Shown here piece after piece: positions 17,365 through 24,988 of a stretch of DNA of 33,608 bases. Made by a program: the position numbers and the translations under genes. The stretch lies in assembly GCA_943327315.2 (NCBI GenBank), contig CALPWQ020000019.1, positions 1 through 33,608 on the forward strand. Direction: 5' to 3'. Each line of letters begins with the position of its first letter. Within the stretch, counting starts at the first letter, position 1. The notes below the pieces were generated by a model, which was not told where the DNA came from, made no database searches, and saw nothing but the letters and a program-made list of their open reading frames with translations. The stretch comes from Chitinophaga pinensis. Its GTDB lineage: Bacteria; Bacteroidota; Bacteroidia; Flavobacteriales_D; Crocinitomicaceae.

Positions 17365-17367
17365 ACC

Positions 17368-18453
17368 TTATTTAATCTGAACACCACGGGAAGAATACAG
17401 CCCTCCCGACTGACTTTTGCTTCGATCAAGCGTAAAAGAGAATGTACTACCAATGCCCACAGTACTGCGCACAGAAATCGATTGGCCGTGTGATTCAACA
17501 ATATGCCGCACGATTGCCAATCCAAGCCCTGAACCTCCTTCATTGCGATTTCGGCTTTTTTCTACGCGATAAAAGCGTTCAAATAGGCGCGGTAGGTGCG
17601 ACTCATCGATACCTAAACCATTGTCCGAAATCTCAATGGTCAATATTTCATCCATTTGGTGAAAACGAATAATGGTTTCGCCTTTTTGATTTCCGTAAAA
17701 AATCGAATTGACCAATAAATTCGTAAAAACCTGGGCTATTTTTGAACGATCTGCATCGACATAAATTGAATTATAGTCCTTTAAGAAGACGACAGAAATT
17801 TCCTTTTCTTTTGATCTCATATCAAGCGATTCGATGATCTCTTTTGCAAGTTCAACAATGTCAAAAGAACGGATTTCCAAACGCAAAGATTCTGCTTCAA
17901 GGCGAGTAATTTGATCGAGGTCCTCGAGGATATGTGCCATGCGATCCGTTGCTTTTGATGCGCGCTCAAGAAACATTCGGTTGACTGATTCATCTTCTAG
18001 GCCCCCTTCCAGTAATGTAAGAACATAGCCTTGAATCGAGAAAACGGGTGTTTTTAATTCATGAGCGAGATTGCCTAAAAACTCGCGACGAAATTCCTCT
18101 TGTTCTTTTAAACGAGAGATTTCCACATTTCGTTCTTCGGTCCATCGGTTTGTTTCCATTTCTGCATCTGCAAATACATCATCCGATATCCGAAACCTCG
18201 GATTATTTTCAGCGGTGATTTTCCCTTTTCGAATGGAACGATACAAAAGCTTTAAACGGTCATTGATGAAATACGTAATGAAGAAGTAGAAGACACCAAA
18301 GGAAATTAACCCAGATAAAAAAGGGAGACCAATCAATACCCAAAACGGAAAATTGAGCACTTGAAAATCAATGATAACCGTTACAATGAAGGTTAAAATG
18401 AAGGTGATGGCACTTCCGCCAATGAGTAAATGTATCGGTTTGAGATTTTTCAC
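17368..18453 (-). CDS. PhoR-like sensor histidine kinase
   Basis: This 361-residue inner-membrane kinase pairs with the response regulator just upstream. Two transmembrane helices (about 8-30 and 37-63) leave almost no periplasmic loop, as in many Bacteroidota PhoR-like kinases. A linker/coiled coil (about 95-120) leads to the H-box LAHELKTPVFSIQGY (His131). The N-box is NLLVNSIFYGNQKG and the G-boxes are DNGLGI and GGSGLGLAIV, so the catalytic parts look complete. It starts with GTG, whose G is shared with the regulator's TAG stop, giving tight translational coupling. With no sensor domain, the input probably comes from a partner protein. A phosphate role is inference from the family resemblance. 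Confidence 0.86.
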   Translation of the reverse strand: MKNLKPIHLLIGGSAITFILTFIVTVIIDFQVLNFPFWVLIGLPFLSGLISFGVFYFFITYFINDRLKLLYRSIRKGKITAENNPRFRISDDVFADAEMETNRWTEERNVEISRLKEQEEFRREFLGNLAHELKTPVFSIQGYVLTLLEGGLEDESVNRMFLERASKATDRMAHILEDLDQITRLEAESLRLEIRSFDIVELAKEIIESLDMRSKEKEISVVFLKDYNSIYVDADRSKIAQVFTNLLVNSIFYGNQKGETIIRFHQMDEILTIEISDNGLGIDESHLPRLFERFYRVEKSRNRNEGGSGLGLAIVRHIVESHGQSISVRSTVGIGSTFSFTLDRSKSQSGGLYSSRGVQIK

Positions 18454-19139
18454 TATTCGCTGAATGTATATCCGACTCCTTTTATAGTGCGAATATAATC
18501 ATCTCCTAGCTTTTCACGCAATTTACGGATGTGAACATCGATTGTTCGTTCGCCGACAATCGTTTCATTTCCCCATACAATGGTTAAAATTTGTTCTCTT
18601 GTATATACTTTACCGGGTCTGCTTGCGAGCAATTCAAGTAATTCAAATTCTTTTTTAGGGAGGAGAATTTTCTTTCCCTCCACTTCCACGATGAACTTTT
18701 CACGGTCAATTTTGACACGCACATTACTCACCATTTCCTGCGCCTCAACAGGGCGTGTTAAGCGTCGCAAGAGTGATTCAACTTTACTGATCAGTAATCT
18801 TGGACGAATTGGTTTTGAAATGTAATCATCTGCACCTGCCTCGAATCCTGCAATTTGAGCGTAATCCTCAGCGCGCGATGTTAAGAATGCAATGATCGGT
18901 TGTGTAATGTTTAGGTCTTTGCGTATAAACTGACACGCTTCGATTCCATCCATTACTGGCATCATTACATCCATTAGAATGAGTGAAGGTGAATATTGCT
19001 GCACCATTTTCACTCCTTCTTCTCCATTGGATGCTGTAAAAACTTTATACCCTTCCTTCTTCAAATTGTACGTTAGAAACTCGAGAATATCTGCCTCGTC
19101 GTCTACAAGAAGAATGGTATGCCCTTTTAAATTTTCCAT
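18453..19139 (-). CDS. PhoB-like OmpR-family response regulator (kinase-linked copy)
   Basis: I take the start at MENLKGHTILLVDDE (228 aa); the longer ORF reads back through the terminator hairpin of the upstream gene. The receiver domain (about 7-125) has acidic Asp13/14, phospho-acceptor Asp57 in LILMDVMMP and Lys109 in DDYISKPI. The C-terminal winged helix (about 130-226) keeps LPKKEFELLELL, VYTREQIL and ERTIDVHIRKLREKLG. It is very like the second regulator at 24989, sharing DILxFLTYNLKKEG, the SEDYxQIAGxxAGADDY block and most of the DNA-binding helices, so the two probably recognise similar sites. It is coupled to the kinase by a 1-nt stop/start overlap. Confidence 0.88.
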   Translation of the reverse strand: MENLKGHTILLVDDEADILEFLTYNLKKEGYKVFTASNGEEGVKMVQQYSPSLILMDVMMPVMDGIEACQFIRKDLNITQPIIAFLTSRAEDYAQIAGFEAGADDYISKPIRPRLLISKVESLLRRLTRPVEAQEMVSNVRVKIDREKFIVEVEGKKILLPKKEFELLELLASRPGKVYTREQILTIVWGNETIVGERTIDVHIRKLREKLGDDYIRTIKGVGYTFSE

Positions 19140-19144
19140 GGGAT

Positions 19145-19176
19145 AAAAAAAAAGGGCCACCCCGGAGGGTAGCCCT
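19145..19176 (-). terminator. Terminator/attenuator between surface-protein gene and regulator-kinase pair
   Basis: AGGGC/GCCCT and ACCC/GGGT arms form a mismatched stem of about 10 bp, followed on the minus strand by nine T. It lies between the stop at 19186 and the regulator's ATG at 19139. Read-through would feed the regulator and kinase genes. Confidence 0.85.
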
Positions 19177-19185
19177 AGATGTGTG

Positions 19186-21735
19186 TTATTTTTGAACAAT
19201 CATTTTTCGAACGATGCTTCCACGACCTGTATTCAACAAGAGTGTGTACATACCGTTTCCAAGTTGATTGGCATCGATTGCAAGTGTGTTTGCACCAGCA
19301 TTCACTTCAATGCTCGATGAAGAAACAACCTTACCAAGTTGATCGATGATCATTGTTTGAGCAGTCTCATTTGTTTCAGAAGAGAAAGTCAAAACAGTTT
19401 CACCGCTAGTTGGGTTAGGGAACAAAACCACTTTTGTAAGACCTGTAAATTCTTCCAAGCCTACAGAGATTGCGATTGTGATTGTAAATGTAGATGTACA
19501 GTTACCATTGATGGCAGTCAATACGACCTCATACGACCCATTTGCAGCGAAAGCATGCACTGGAGAAGCAGCAGATGATCCAGAGAAGTCCGCGAAGTCC
19601 CAAGAATAAGATGTTGCATCTGTAGATGTGTTGGTGAAAGTCACCACATTACCATTTACAGTAAAGGTTGCATTTGCAGTTGGTGTAGTACCGAATGTGA
19701 TTGCCGTTGGAGCAGACGATCCAACACCTGCACATGCATCAGCGTTTGTCGTTGTCACTGTGTAGTTTCCAGTGGAAGTCACAGTAATCGATTGTGTTGT
19801 TGCCGTTGTACTCCAAAGGTAAGAATCAGCAGTTGAAGACGTAAGAACAATTGAATCACCGCTACATGCTGCAGTTGCAGATGCATTGATTGTTGGAACT
19901 GGTGCGTTACTCACGTTTACAGTTGTTTCAGAAGAAGATGCTGAACATCCGTTGTTGTCCGTATAGGTTACTGAAAAAGTTCCAGTAGCTGAAACAGTGA
20001 TCGCAGCTGTTGTTGCCGTGTTTGACCAAACATTCCCTGTAGCTTGGCTAGAAGTCAATACGACAGATCCACCTGTACAGAAAGAAGTAGCACCGCTTGC
20101 AGAAATTGTAGGAGTAGCAGGAGTTGCGTTCACCGTAATTGTTACCATGGCACGAGGACCTTCTGTTCCGTCTGCACTTTGTTGTGCCACATAGTAGTTC
20201 GTAACACCAGCTGTTGTTGTTGAAGGCGTTGGTGCTGTAATAGCAGTTCCTCCTGTCGCTGTTGTGTACCATTTGATTGTACAATCAGCGTTTCCTGTAG
20301 CAGTCAATGCCGTTGCTGTTGCCCCTTGGCAGTAAGTGTAAGATGCTGTAGTTGTTGGCGCAACGATCACTTTAGGTGCAATTGTATTGTCTGCAAATGA
20401 AACATTGTTCAATGCTACTGAAGTTCCTGTTGGGCGATAATCTGGAGACAAATAGTTATTAAGAGTTGCTCCGTAAGGCGCGATCAAAATGTTTGCAGAA
20501 GAAACAATTGAATCGTTGCTGTTTTGACCAAACCACGTACTGATGTTGAAAGTACTTCCTGCGTTGCGCTCAACAGAAAAGTTCGTTAAATGCCCTGCAA
20601 CAATATTGTTTTTAAATTTTAGTGCACCTGTATTCGCATTTCCTTCACACGCTGTACCATCGATGTGTAAACCACGAAGGTTATCCATAAAAATAGAGTT
20701 GTAAATTTTCAAGCCAGTATTTCTACGAAGGCGAGCACCTCTTCTGTACCCTGTTGCAACTGTTGCTGCAGTATTTCCACGAAGTGGTCCGATGTGCGTT
20801 ACGTTAGAGAAGATGGCAGATGTTTGCGGTGTACTTACCGTTCCATTAGCATCGTTGTCTGATTCAAATCCTTCTGAAGTCGACGATGTTGGGTTATCTG
20901 CGATGAGTGGGTCACGTACAGCTACACAGAATTGAACACTTCCGGAGAAACCATTATCCGTATCGAAATCGTCATCAAGATTACGATAAGATACAAGGTG
21001 ACGGCAGTTCACTGCTCCACCGAACCATTCGTAGGCATCATCATTTGTGAAAGACACCTGAACATAATCGATCGTTGTTCCACGACCAACAGAACCCATT
21101 GTTAACCCATTGATTTCCTTACCTGGTAGATATATATAGCCACCGAACTCAATACGCACGTAGCGTAGAATTCCTGAATTGTCGTTGTCATCCGGGTTTG
21201 TTCCACCACCAAACTGTGTGTCTGGGGAAATAGCCAAACCTTCAACATTCGCAATACCGCCGGCGCTGTTGTTGCTTCCGCGGCCCATCAAGATGATTCC
21301 ACCCCAGTCACCAACGCCACGATTATTTACAGCTTGATTTGACGTAAAAACAATTGGATTGGATGCAGTTCCGTCAGCGATCAATTTTGACCCTTGAGTA
21401 ATGAACAATCCAGAACCTGGCGTAAGCTTGTCACCCATGATAATTGTTCCTGGCTGAATTGTAAGAACTGCACCATTCTTCACATAGATTTGTCCTTGAA
21501 GAAGGTACACGTTGTTGGACGTCCATGTCGTGTTGTTTGTAATTGACGTAGTCACATTCACTGTAGAAGTACCATAGGCCGTGTTTTGTGGATCCCAGTT
21601 TGTCCAACCGTCAGTCCATTGTGCCGTAGGAGCTGGAGCGAATGCTCCTCGATACGTAGTAGGGACAAAAAAACTTTGTCCGAAACTCCAACTGCTAATA
21701 CACGCAGCCAAAGCAATTGAGTAGATTTTTTTCAT
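19186..21735 (-). CDS. T9SS-exported surface protein: beta-helix-like domain, Ig-like repeats, PKD, C-terminal sorting domain
   Basis: This 849-residue protein has a signal peptide (to about 19, SSWSFGQ). Residues about 75-430 look like a right-handed beta-helix (VLTIQPGTIIMG, GDWGGIILMGRG, LRYVRIEFGG, GTTIDYVQVSFTNDD). They include an Asp-rich block (NLDDDFDTDNGFSG, GFESDNDANG) that I recall as recurrent in Bacteroidota surface proteins of unknown function. Residues about 465-690 hold three Ig-like/SprB-like repeats and about 690-755 a PKD domain (YSWDFADFSG). The last 80 residues are a type A T9SS sorting domain (LFPNPTSGETVLTF ... MIVQK). It lies just downstream of the TonB receptor, with Pho-box-like repeats upstream. 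I infer a surface partner of the receptor. Confidence 0.87.
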   Translation of the reverse strand: MKKIYSIALAACISSWSFGQSFFVPTTYRGAFAPAPTAQWTDGWTNWDPQNTAYGTSTVNVTTSITNNTTWTSNNVYLLQGQIYVKNGAVLTIQPGTIIMGDKLTPGSGLFITQGSKLIADGTASNPIVFTSNQAVNNRGVGDWGGIILMGRGSNNSAGGIANVEGLAISPDTQFGGGTNPDDNDNSGILRYVRIEFGGYIYLPGKEINGLTMGSVGRGTTIDYVQVSFTNDDAYEWFGGAVNCRHLVSYRNLDDDFDTDNGFSGSVQFCVAVRDPLIADNPTSSTSEGFESDNDANGTVSTPQTSAIFSNVTHIGPLRGNTAATVATGYRRGARLRRNTGLKIYNSIFMDNLRGLHIDGTACEGNANTGALKFKNNIVAGHLTNFSVERNAGSTFNISTWFGQNSNDSIVSSANILIAPYGATLNNYLSPDYRPTGTSVALNNVSFADNTIAPKVIVAPTTTASYTYCQGATATALTATGNADCTIKWYTTATGGTAITAPTPSTTTAGVTNYYVAQQSADGTEGPRAMVTITVNATPATPTISASGATSFCTGGSVVLTSSQATGNVWSNTATTAAITVSATGTFSVTYTDNNGCSASSSETTVNVSNAPVPTINASATAACSGDSIVLTSSTADSYLWSTTATTQSITVTSTGNYTVTTTNADACAGVGSSAPTAITFGTTPTANATFTVNGNVVTFTNTSTDATSYSWDFADFSGSSAASPVHAFAANGSYEVVLTAINGNCTSTFTITIAISVGLEEFTGLTKVVLFPNPTSGETVLTFSSETNETAQTMIIDQLGKVVSSSSIEVNAGANTLAIDANQLGNGMYTLLLNTGRGSIVRKMIVQK

Positions 21736-21760
21736 TTTTTCGTTTAGATTAATTTCTTGA

Positions 21761-21768
21761 CAAATTTC
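21761..21768 (-). promoter_or_regulatory. Possible -7 box (GAAATTTG) of the T9SS surface-protein gene
   Basis: One mismatch to TAnnTTTG. No TTG -33 element is seen; instead a GTTAA element of the repeat cluster ends about 20 bp upstream, as expected for an activator-dependent promoter. Confidence 0.35.
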
Positions 21769-21788
21769 ACTTGTTCACGGCATATAAA

Positions 21789-21838
21789 GGTTAAGGTCAC
21801 CCTATGTTATGAAGAAGAAATAGTTATCTCAATGTTAA
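21789..21838 (-). promoter_or_regulatory. Paired TTAAC-like direct repeats (candidate response-regulator operator)
   Basis: On the minus strand, TTAAC (21834-21838) and ATAAC (21823-21827) are exactly 11 bp apart. ATAAC (21806-21810) and TGACC (21795-21799) are again 11 bp apart, followed at once by TTAACC. An 11-bp direct-repeat period is the layout of PhoB/OmpR-family sites and of the cyanobacterial Pho box. The sequence is observed; the assignment as an operator is inference. Confidence 0.5.
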
Positions 21839-21859
21839 GTAAATAGAAATGTTTTTGAC

Positions 21860-21892
21860 AAAAAAAGACCGCAAACCTAGTGGTTGCGGTCT
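21860..21892 (-). terminator. Terminator of the TonB receptor gene
   Basis: Perfect 9-bp AGACCGCAA/TTGCGGTCT stem, extendable with one bulge. On the minus strand it is followed by seven T. It starts about 25 nt after the receptor stop and separates the receptor from the surface-protein gene. Confidence 0.92.
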
Positions 21893-21917
21893 CTTTTGCA
21901 GAGTGATTTGATATCTA

Positions 21918-24860
21918 TCAGAATTTGTATGTTAAGGCGAAAGATATTGTACGGCCAAAACGCGTATTCCAAATCATGTCATCCAAATTTTTATCGTATC
22001 CATTTTTGTTGTCTGGATCGGATAAGAACAAAGTATTTGTCATGCGTTTAAATCCTTTTGTCACAGGCTCGTTCCCATAATTGTTTTGGTAGAAAATTAA
22101 ATTTTGAGCAAGGATGTTCTGTACATTAAGTTTCAATTCCAATTTGTCATCCAAGAACATTTTTGCAACTTGGAAATCAAGGAATGTTCGGCTCTTTTCC
22201 CAAATGTCTGGCTCAATTACACTTCCAAGAATGTAGATGCGTGGACCTACTCGGTTGATGTTCAGCGTATAGGTCATGTTCAGTTTCTCATCTTGATACA
22301 CGATACCGCCATTAAACAGGTACGGTGACTGACCTTGAAGTGGGCGAGTTTGGTATGGTGTCCCAATGTTTTGTGATACATCGACAATTGAACGGATAAT
22401 TCCAAGATTGCTATAAATGTTAAGGTTATTCAAAAATGAAGTTGAATCTGCCTTGAACAAACTTCCAATGGATGCGCGCATGTCAAGTTCAAATCCATAG
22501 TTGACCGCTGTAGGCACATTCTTGTAAGAGATTTCATTCGTTACATCCGGACGCGCGATTTGCTCAATTGGATTTTCGAAGAATTTATAGAAGACGGTAG
22601 CTGACAAGATTTGGCTTTTTCCTGGGAACCATTCATAGCGCAAATCGATGTTTGTGATGCGGGCACGCTTCAATGAATCATTTCCAGCCAATACAAACTG
22701 AGTACTGAAGTCATAGAATGCAAAAGGAGCAAGTTCTCGGTATTCAGGGCGATTCAATGTTTGTGAACCGCTAAATCGAATGTTTTGCTTTTTCGTTGGG
22801 CTAATGATGAGGTTAAAAGACGGAAGTACATCCAATTTTTTTGTCGCGATGACAAGTTCTGATTGATCCTCTCGAAGCGCTGTTAGGTTTTGTGTAAAGT
22901 GTTCAACGCGCGCTCCCCAATTTAAACGTACCTTTTTTCCAAATTTGTTGTCCATAGCGACATAACCTGCAATGATACTAGAGTTTGCGTTGTAGGCATC
23001 CGAAGGTTTTGTGCCGTCTATCAATTTGAACCCTCCAACTCCTGGACTGATCAAGCCCATATTTTGTTGCTGAAAAATTGAATCTTCTGGAAGATATAGC
23101 AATTGTTGATCGAATTGTACAGATCCTCCAGGAATTCCATACATGTTATATCCCAACTGTCGCGCTTTAAAATCTCGGTTACGGTATTGAAACAAACCTC
23201 CAAATTTAATTTCAGTGGCCATGTTGGCAATTGTATCCAATTTCCAATTTAAATTGGCATTCAAACTTGCGATATTTTCTCGGTTTTGAGAGAAGAACAT
23301 TCCCCCACCGTAGTCAGGACCAACATTCGCATTTGGAATATTTGCTGTGTAAACCGTGTCGTACGGATTTGGATCGGTTGGATCGTTCAGGTATTTTAAG
23401 CGCGTGTAAATAGATCGACGTAGATTTGGAATCGTACGTATGATGTTGCTGTATGCACCAACCCACTCCAATTTTAAACGTTCATTTGTCGAAGAGTGCT
23501 CACCTATCAATTGACCAGAATAAATATTATTGCTGGTAAACCAACGGGCATTTGAACGAATAAGGTTGGGATTGGCATCAAGCGGATTGATTTCACCTGT
23601 GCGAAGAATCGTGCGGTCGTCCGCGTTGATGCTGTATAAATTTTTGAATGAAATTTTGTGCTTTTCATTGAACTTCAAACTCATGTTCAACATGGAACCA
23701 ATCAATGTTTGCGCCGAATAAACCTTGTCAAACAAATCATTCTCAATTTGTGACGCCCCTGTTCCACCAACCTGATTATCTGTGTAGGAACGACGCTCCG
23801 TTTCGTTGAAATTGTTTGTTCGGTTATAGGATAGCGAGCCAATCAACCCAAAATCGCCCAATTTAACTTTTTTCGCAAATCCTCCGGAGTATTGTAAACT
23901 CATGTTTGGTAAGAACGTTTTATTTTGAAGCGACCAATCGTATCCAAACGTTTTAGCCAATGCTGCTTGATCTTCAACAAGCGATGGATAATCTGCTTGA
24001 GACGGAATTGATGATGGAATACCTCTTGTTCCGTCGTCTATTCCTAACCAATCTGTTTTTCCACCTTCATAAGTTAACTTGTCTTTAAATGTTGTAATGG
24101 TGTTGTAACCACCTCCTAAGCTAAATGAATGAAATGTTTTTGTTGGGATGTCCTTGGTTTTAATTTGAATAATCCCTCCTGCAAACTCACCTGGCAAATC
24201 TGGCGAAGCTGTTTTTACAATCGTCAAGTTGTCGAGCATATTTACAGGGAAGATGTCAAAAGCGAAAGCCTTACGGTCCGACTCAGAACTTGGAAGAGGC
24301 GCTCCATTGAGGTATGCCGCATTGTATCGGTCGTTCAAACCACGAATAATCGCAAACTTGTTGTCCTGAATACTTGCACCACTTACACGTTTCAATGCAT
24401 CAGATGCTGATCTATCTGGAGAACGCTTAATTGTTTCGGAAGATATCCCATCGATAGCCACCAAACTATTTCGTTGAAGTTGAAGCAAACCGCCTGTTGA
24501 CTCTTTCACAACAGTATGTGTCACTTGCATGGGTCCGAGCTCTAAAAATTCCGACTTCAGCGACACATTCACAACTGTAGGTTCCGATTTACTTACTTTA
24601 ATGCCGCGAATCGTATCCACCTTGTAAGTGTCGTATTTGAAGGTGAGCATGTAGGTGCCATTTGGGAGATCGAGTAACTTGTAATTTCCATCGAAATCCG
24701 TGTAGGCACCCTTGCCCTCGCCCTCTACCATGATTTTTACACCAGGAATTGTTTCCCCCGATTTGGCGTCTGTGACTTTACCTTGTATGGAAACCGTTTG
24801 AGAAATACCTGTAAATGAGGTAATTATAAGCGCTGCAGTTAAAATTTTCTGAATTGACAT
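21918..24860 (-). CDS. TonB-dependent outer-membrane receptor with carboxypeptidase-regulatory-like N-terminal domain
   Basis: I start it at MSIQKILTAALIITSFTGISQ, a good signal peptide (980 aa); the seven extra residues of the ORF (MPLTKEK) do not fit. Residues about 20-105 are a carboxypeptidase-D regulatory-like domain (VSIQGKVTDAKSGETIPGVKI). Residues about 125-240 are the plug (SDALKRVSGASIQDNKFAIIRGLNDRYNAAYLNG; LPGEFAGGIIQIKTK). The rest is a 22-strand-type barrel ending in aromatic SFALTYKF. There is no SusD gene beside it, so it is not a SusC/D glycan system. The next gene encodes a T9SS surface protein, and PhoB-like regulators lie on both sides. The substrate is unknown; a phosphate- or metal-related ligand is inference. 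Confidence 0.9.
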   Translation of the reverse strand: MSIQKILTAALIITSFTGISQTVSIQGKVTDAKSGETIPGVKIMVEGEGKGAYTDFDGNYKLLDLPNGTYMLTFKYDTYKVDTIRGIKVSKSEPTVVNVSLKSEFLELGPMQVTHTVVKESTGGLLQLQRNSLVAIDGISSETIKRSPDRSASDALKRVSGASIQDNKFAIIRGLNDRYNAAYLNGAPLPSSESDRKAFAFDIFPVNMLDNLTIVKTASPDLPGEFAGGIIQIKTKDIPTKTFHSFSLGGGYNTITTFKDKLTYEGGKTDWLGIDDGTRGIPSSIPSQADYPSLVEDQAALAKTFGYDWSLQNKTFLPNMSLQYSGGFAKKVKLGDFGLIGSLSYNRTNNFNETERRSYTDNQVGGTGASQIENDLFDKVYSAQTLIGSMLNMSLKFNEKHKISFKNLYSINADDRTILRTGEINPLDANPNLIRSNARWFTSNNIYSGQLIGEHSSTNERLKLEWVGAYSNIIRTIPNLRRSIYTRLKYLNDPTDPNPYDTVYTANIPNANVGPDYGGGMFFSQNRENIASLNANLNWKLDTIANMATEIKFGGLFQYRNRDFKARQLGYNMYGIPGGSVQFDQQLLYLPEDSIFQQQNMGLISPGVGGFKLIDGTKPSDAYNANSSIIAGYVAMDNKFGKKVRLNWGARVEHFTQNLTALREDQSELVIATKKLDVLPSFNLIISPTKKQNIRFSGSQTLNRPEYRELAPFAFYDFSTQFVLAGNDSLKRARITNIDLRYEWFPGKSQILSATVFYKFFENPIEQIARPDVTNEISYKNVPTAVNYGFELDMRASIGSLFKADSTSFLNNLNIYSNLGIIRSIVDVSQNIGTPYQTRPLQGQSPYLFNGGIVYQDEKLNMTYTLNINRVGPRIYILGSVIEPDIWEKSRTFLDFQVAKMFLDDKLELKLNVQNILAQNLIFYQNNYGNEPVTKGFKRMTNTLFLSDPDNKNGYDKNLDDMIWNTRFGRTISFALTYKF

Positions 24861-24863
24861 CTT

Positions 24864-24888
24864 TTCCTTTGTTAGTGGCACAAAGGAA
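24864..24888 (-). promoter_or_regulatory. 9-bp inverted repeat overlapping the TonB receptor start region
   Basis: Perfect arms TTCCTTTGT/ACAAAGGAA with a 7-nt loop, ending 3 nt before the ATG. On the minus strand the 5' arm doubles as a near-consensus -7 box (TTCCTTTG, one mismatch) and the 3' arm carries the purine-rich AAAGGAAAAG in the ribosome-binding position. It could be a protein site, or an RNA stem hiding the ribosome site if transcription starts farther upstream. Confidence 0.45.
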
Positions 24889-24910
24889 CTCCTACAGGTT
24901 TATCCCCGAA

Positions 24911-24963
24911 TTATTAGAAGGTTAAAGTATAATTAATTCTATTTAACATTGATTTAACCTTGA
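24911..24963. promoter_or_regulatory. Helically phased TTAA/TTAT array with tandem 11-mer (candidate Pho-box-like operator)
   Basis: TTAT/TTAA cores occur at 24911, 24922, 24933, 24943 and 24954, spaced 11, 11, 10 and 11 bp, with a further TTAAC at 24976 (2 x 11). The last two in the run form a tandem repeat, TTTAACATTGA then TTTAACCTTGA, with one mismatch. The array ends 22 bp upstream of the receptor's near-consensus -7 box, in place of a -33 element. It fits an 11-bp-period site for the flanking PhoB-like regulators. TTAA is palindromic, so orientation is uncertain. Confidence 0.6.
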
Positions 24964-24988
24964 AGACATTTGAAATTAACAAAAGCAT

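Noticed and set aside
19140-19199. 20-residue extension of the kinase-linked regulator
   Set aside because: It reads through the terminator hairpin of the upstream gene and past its stop; MENLKG is the natural start.
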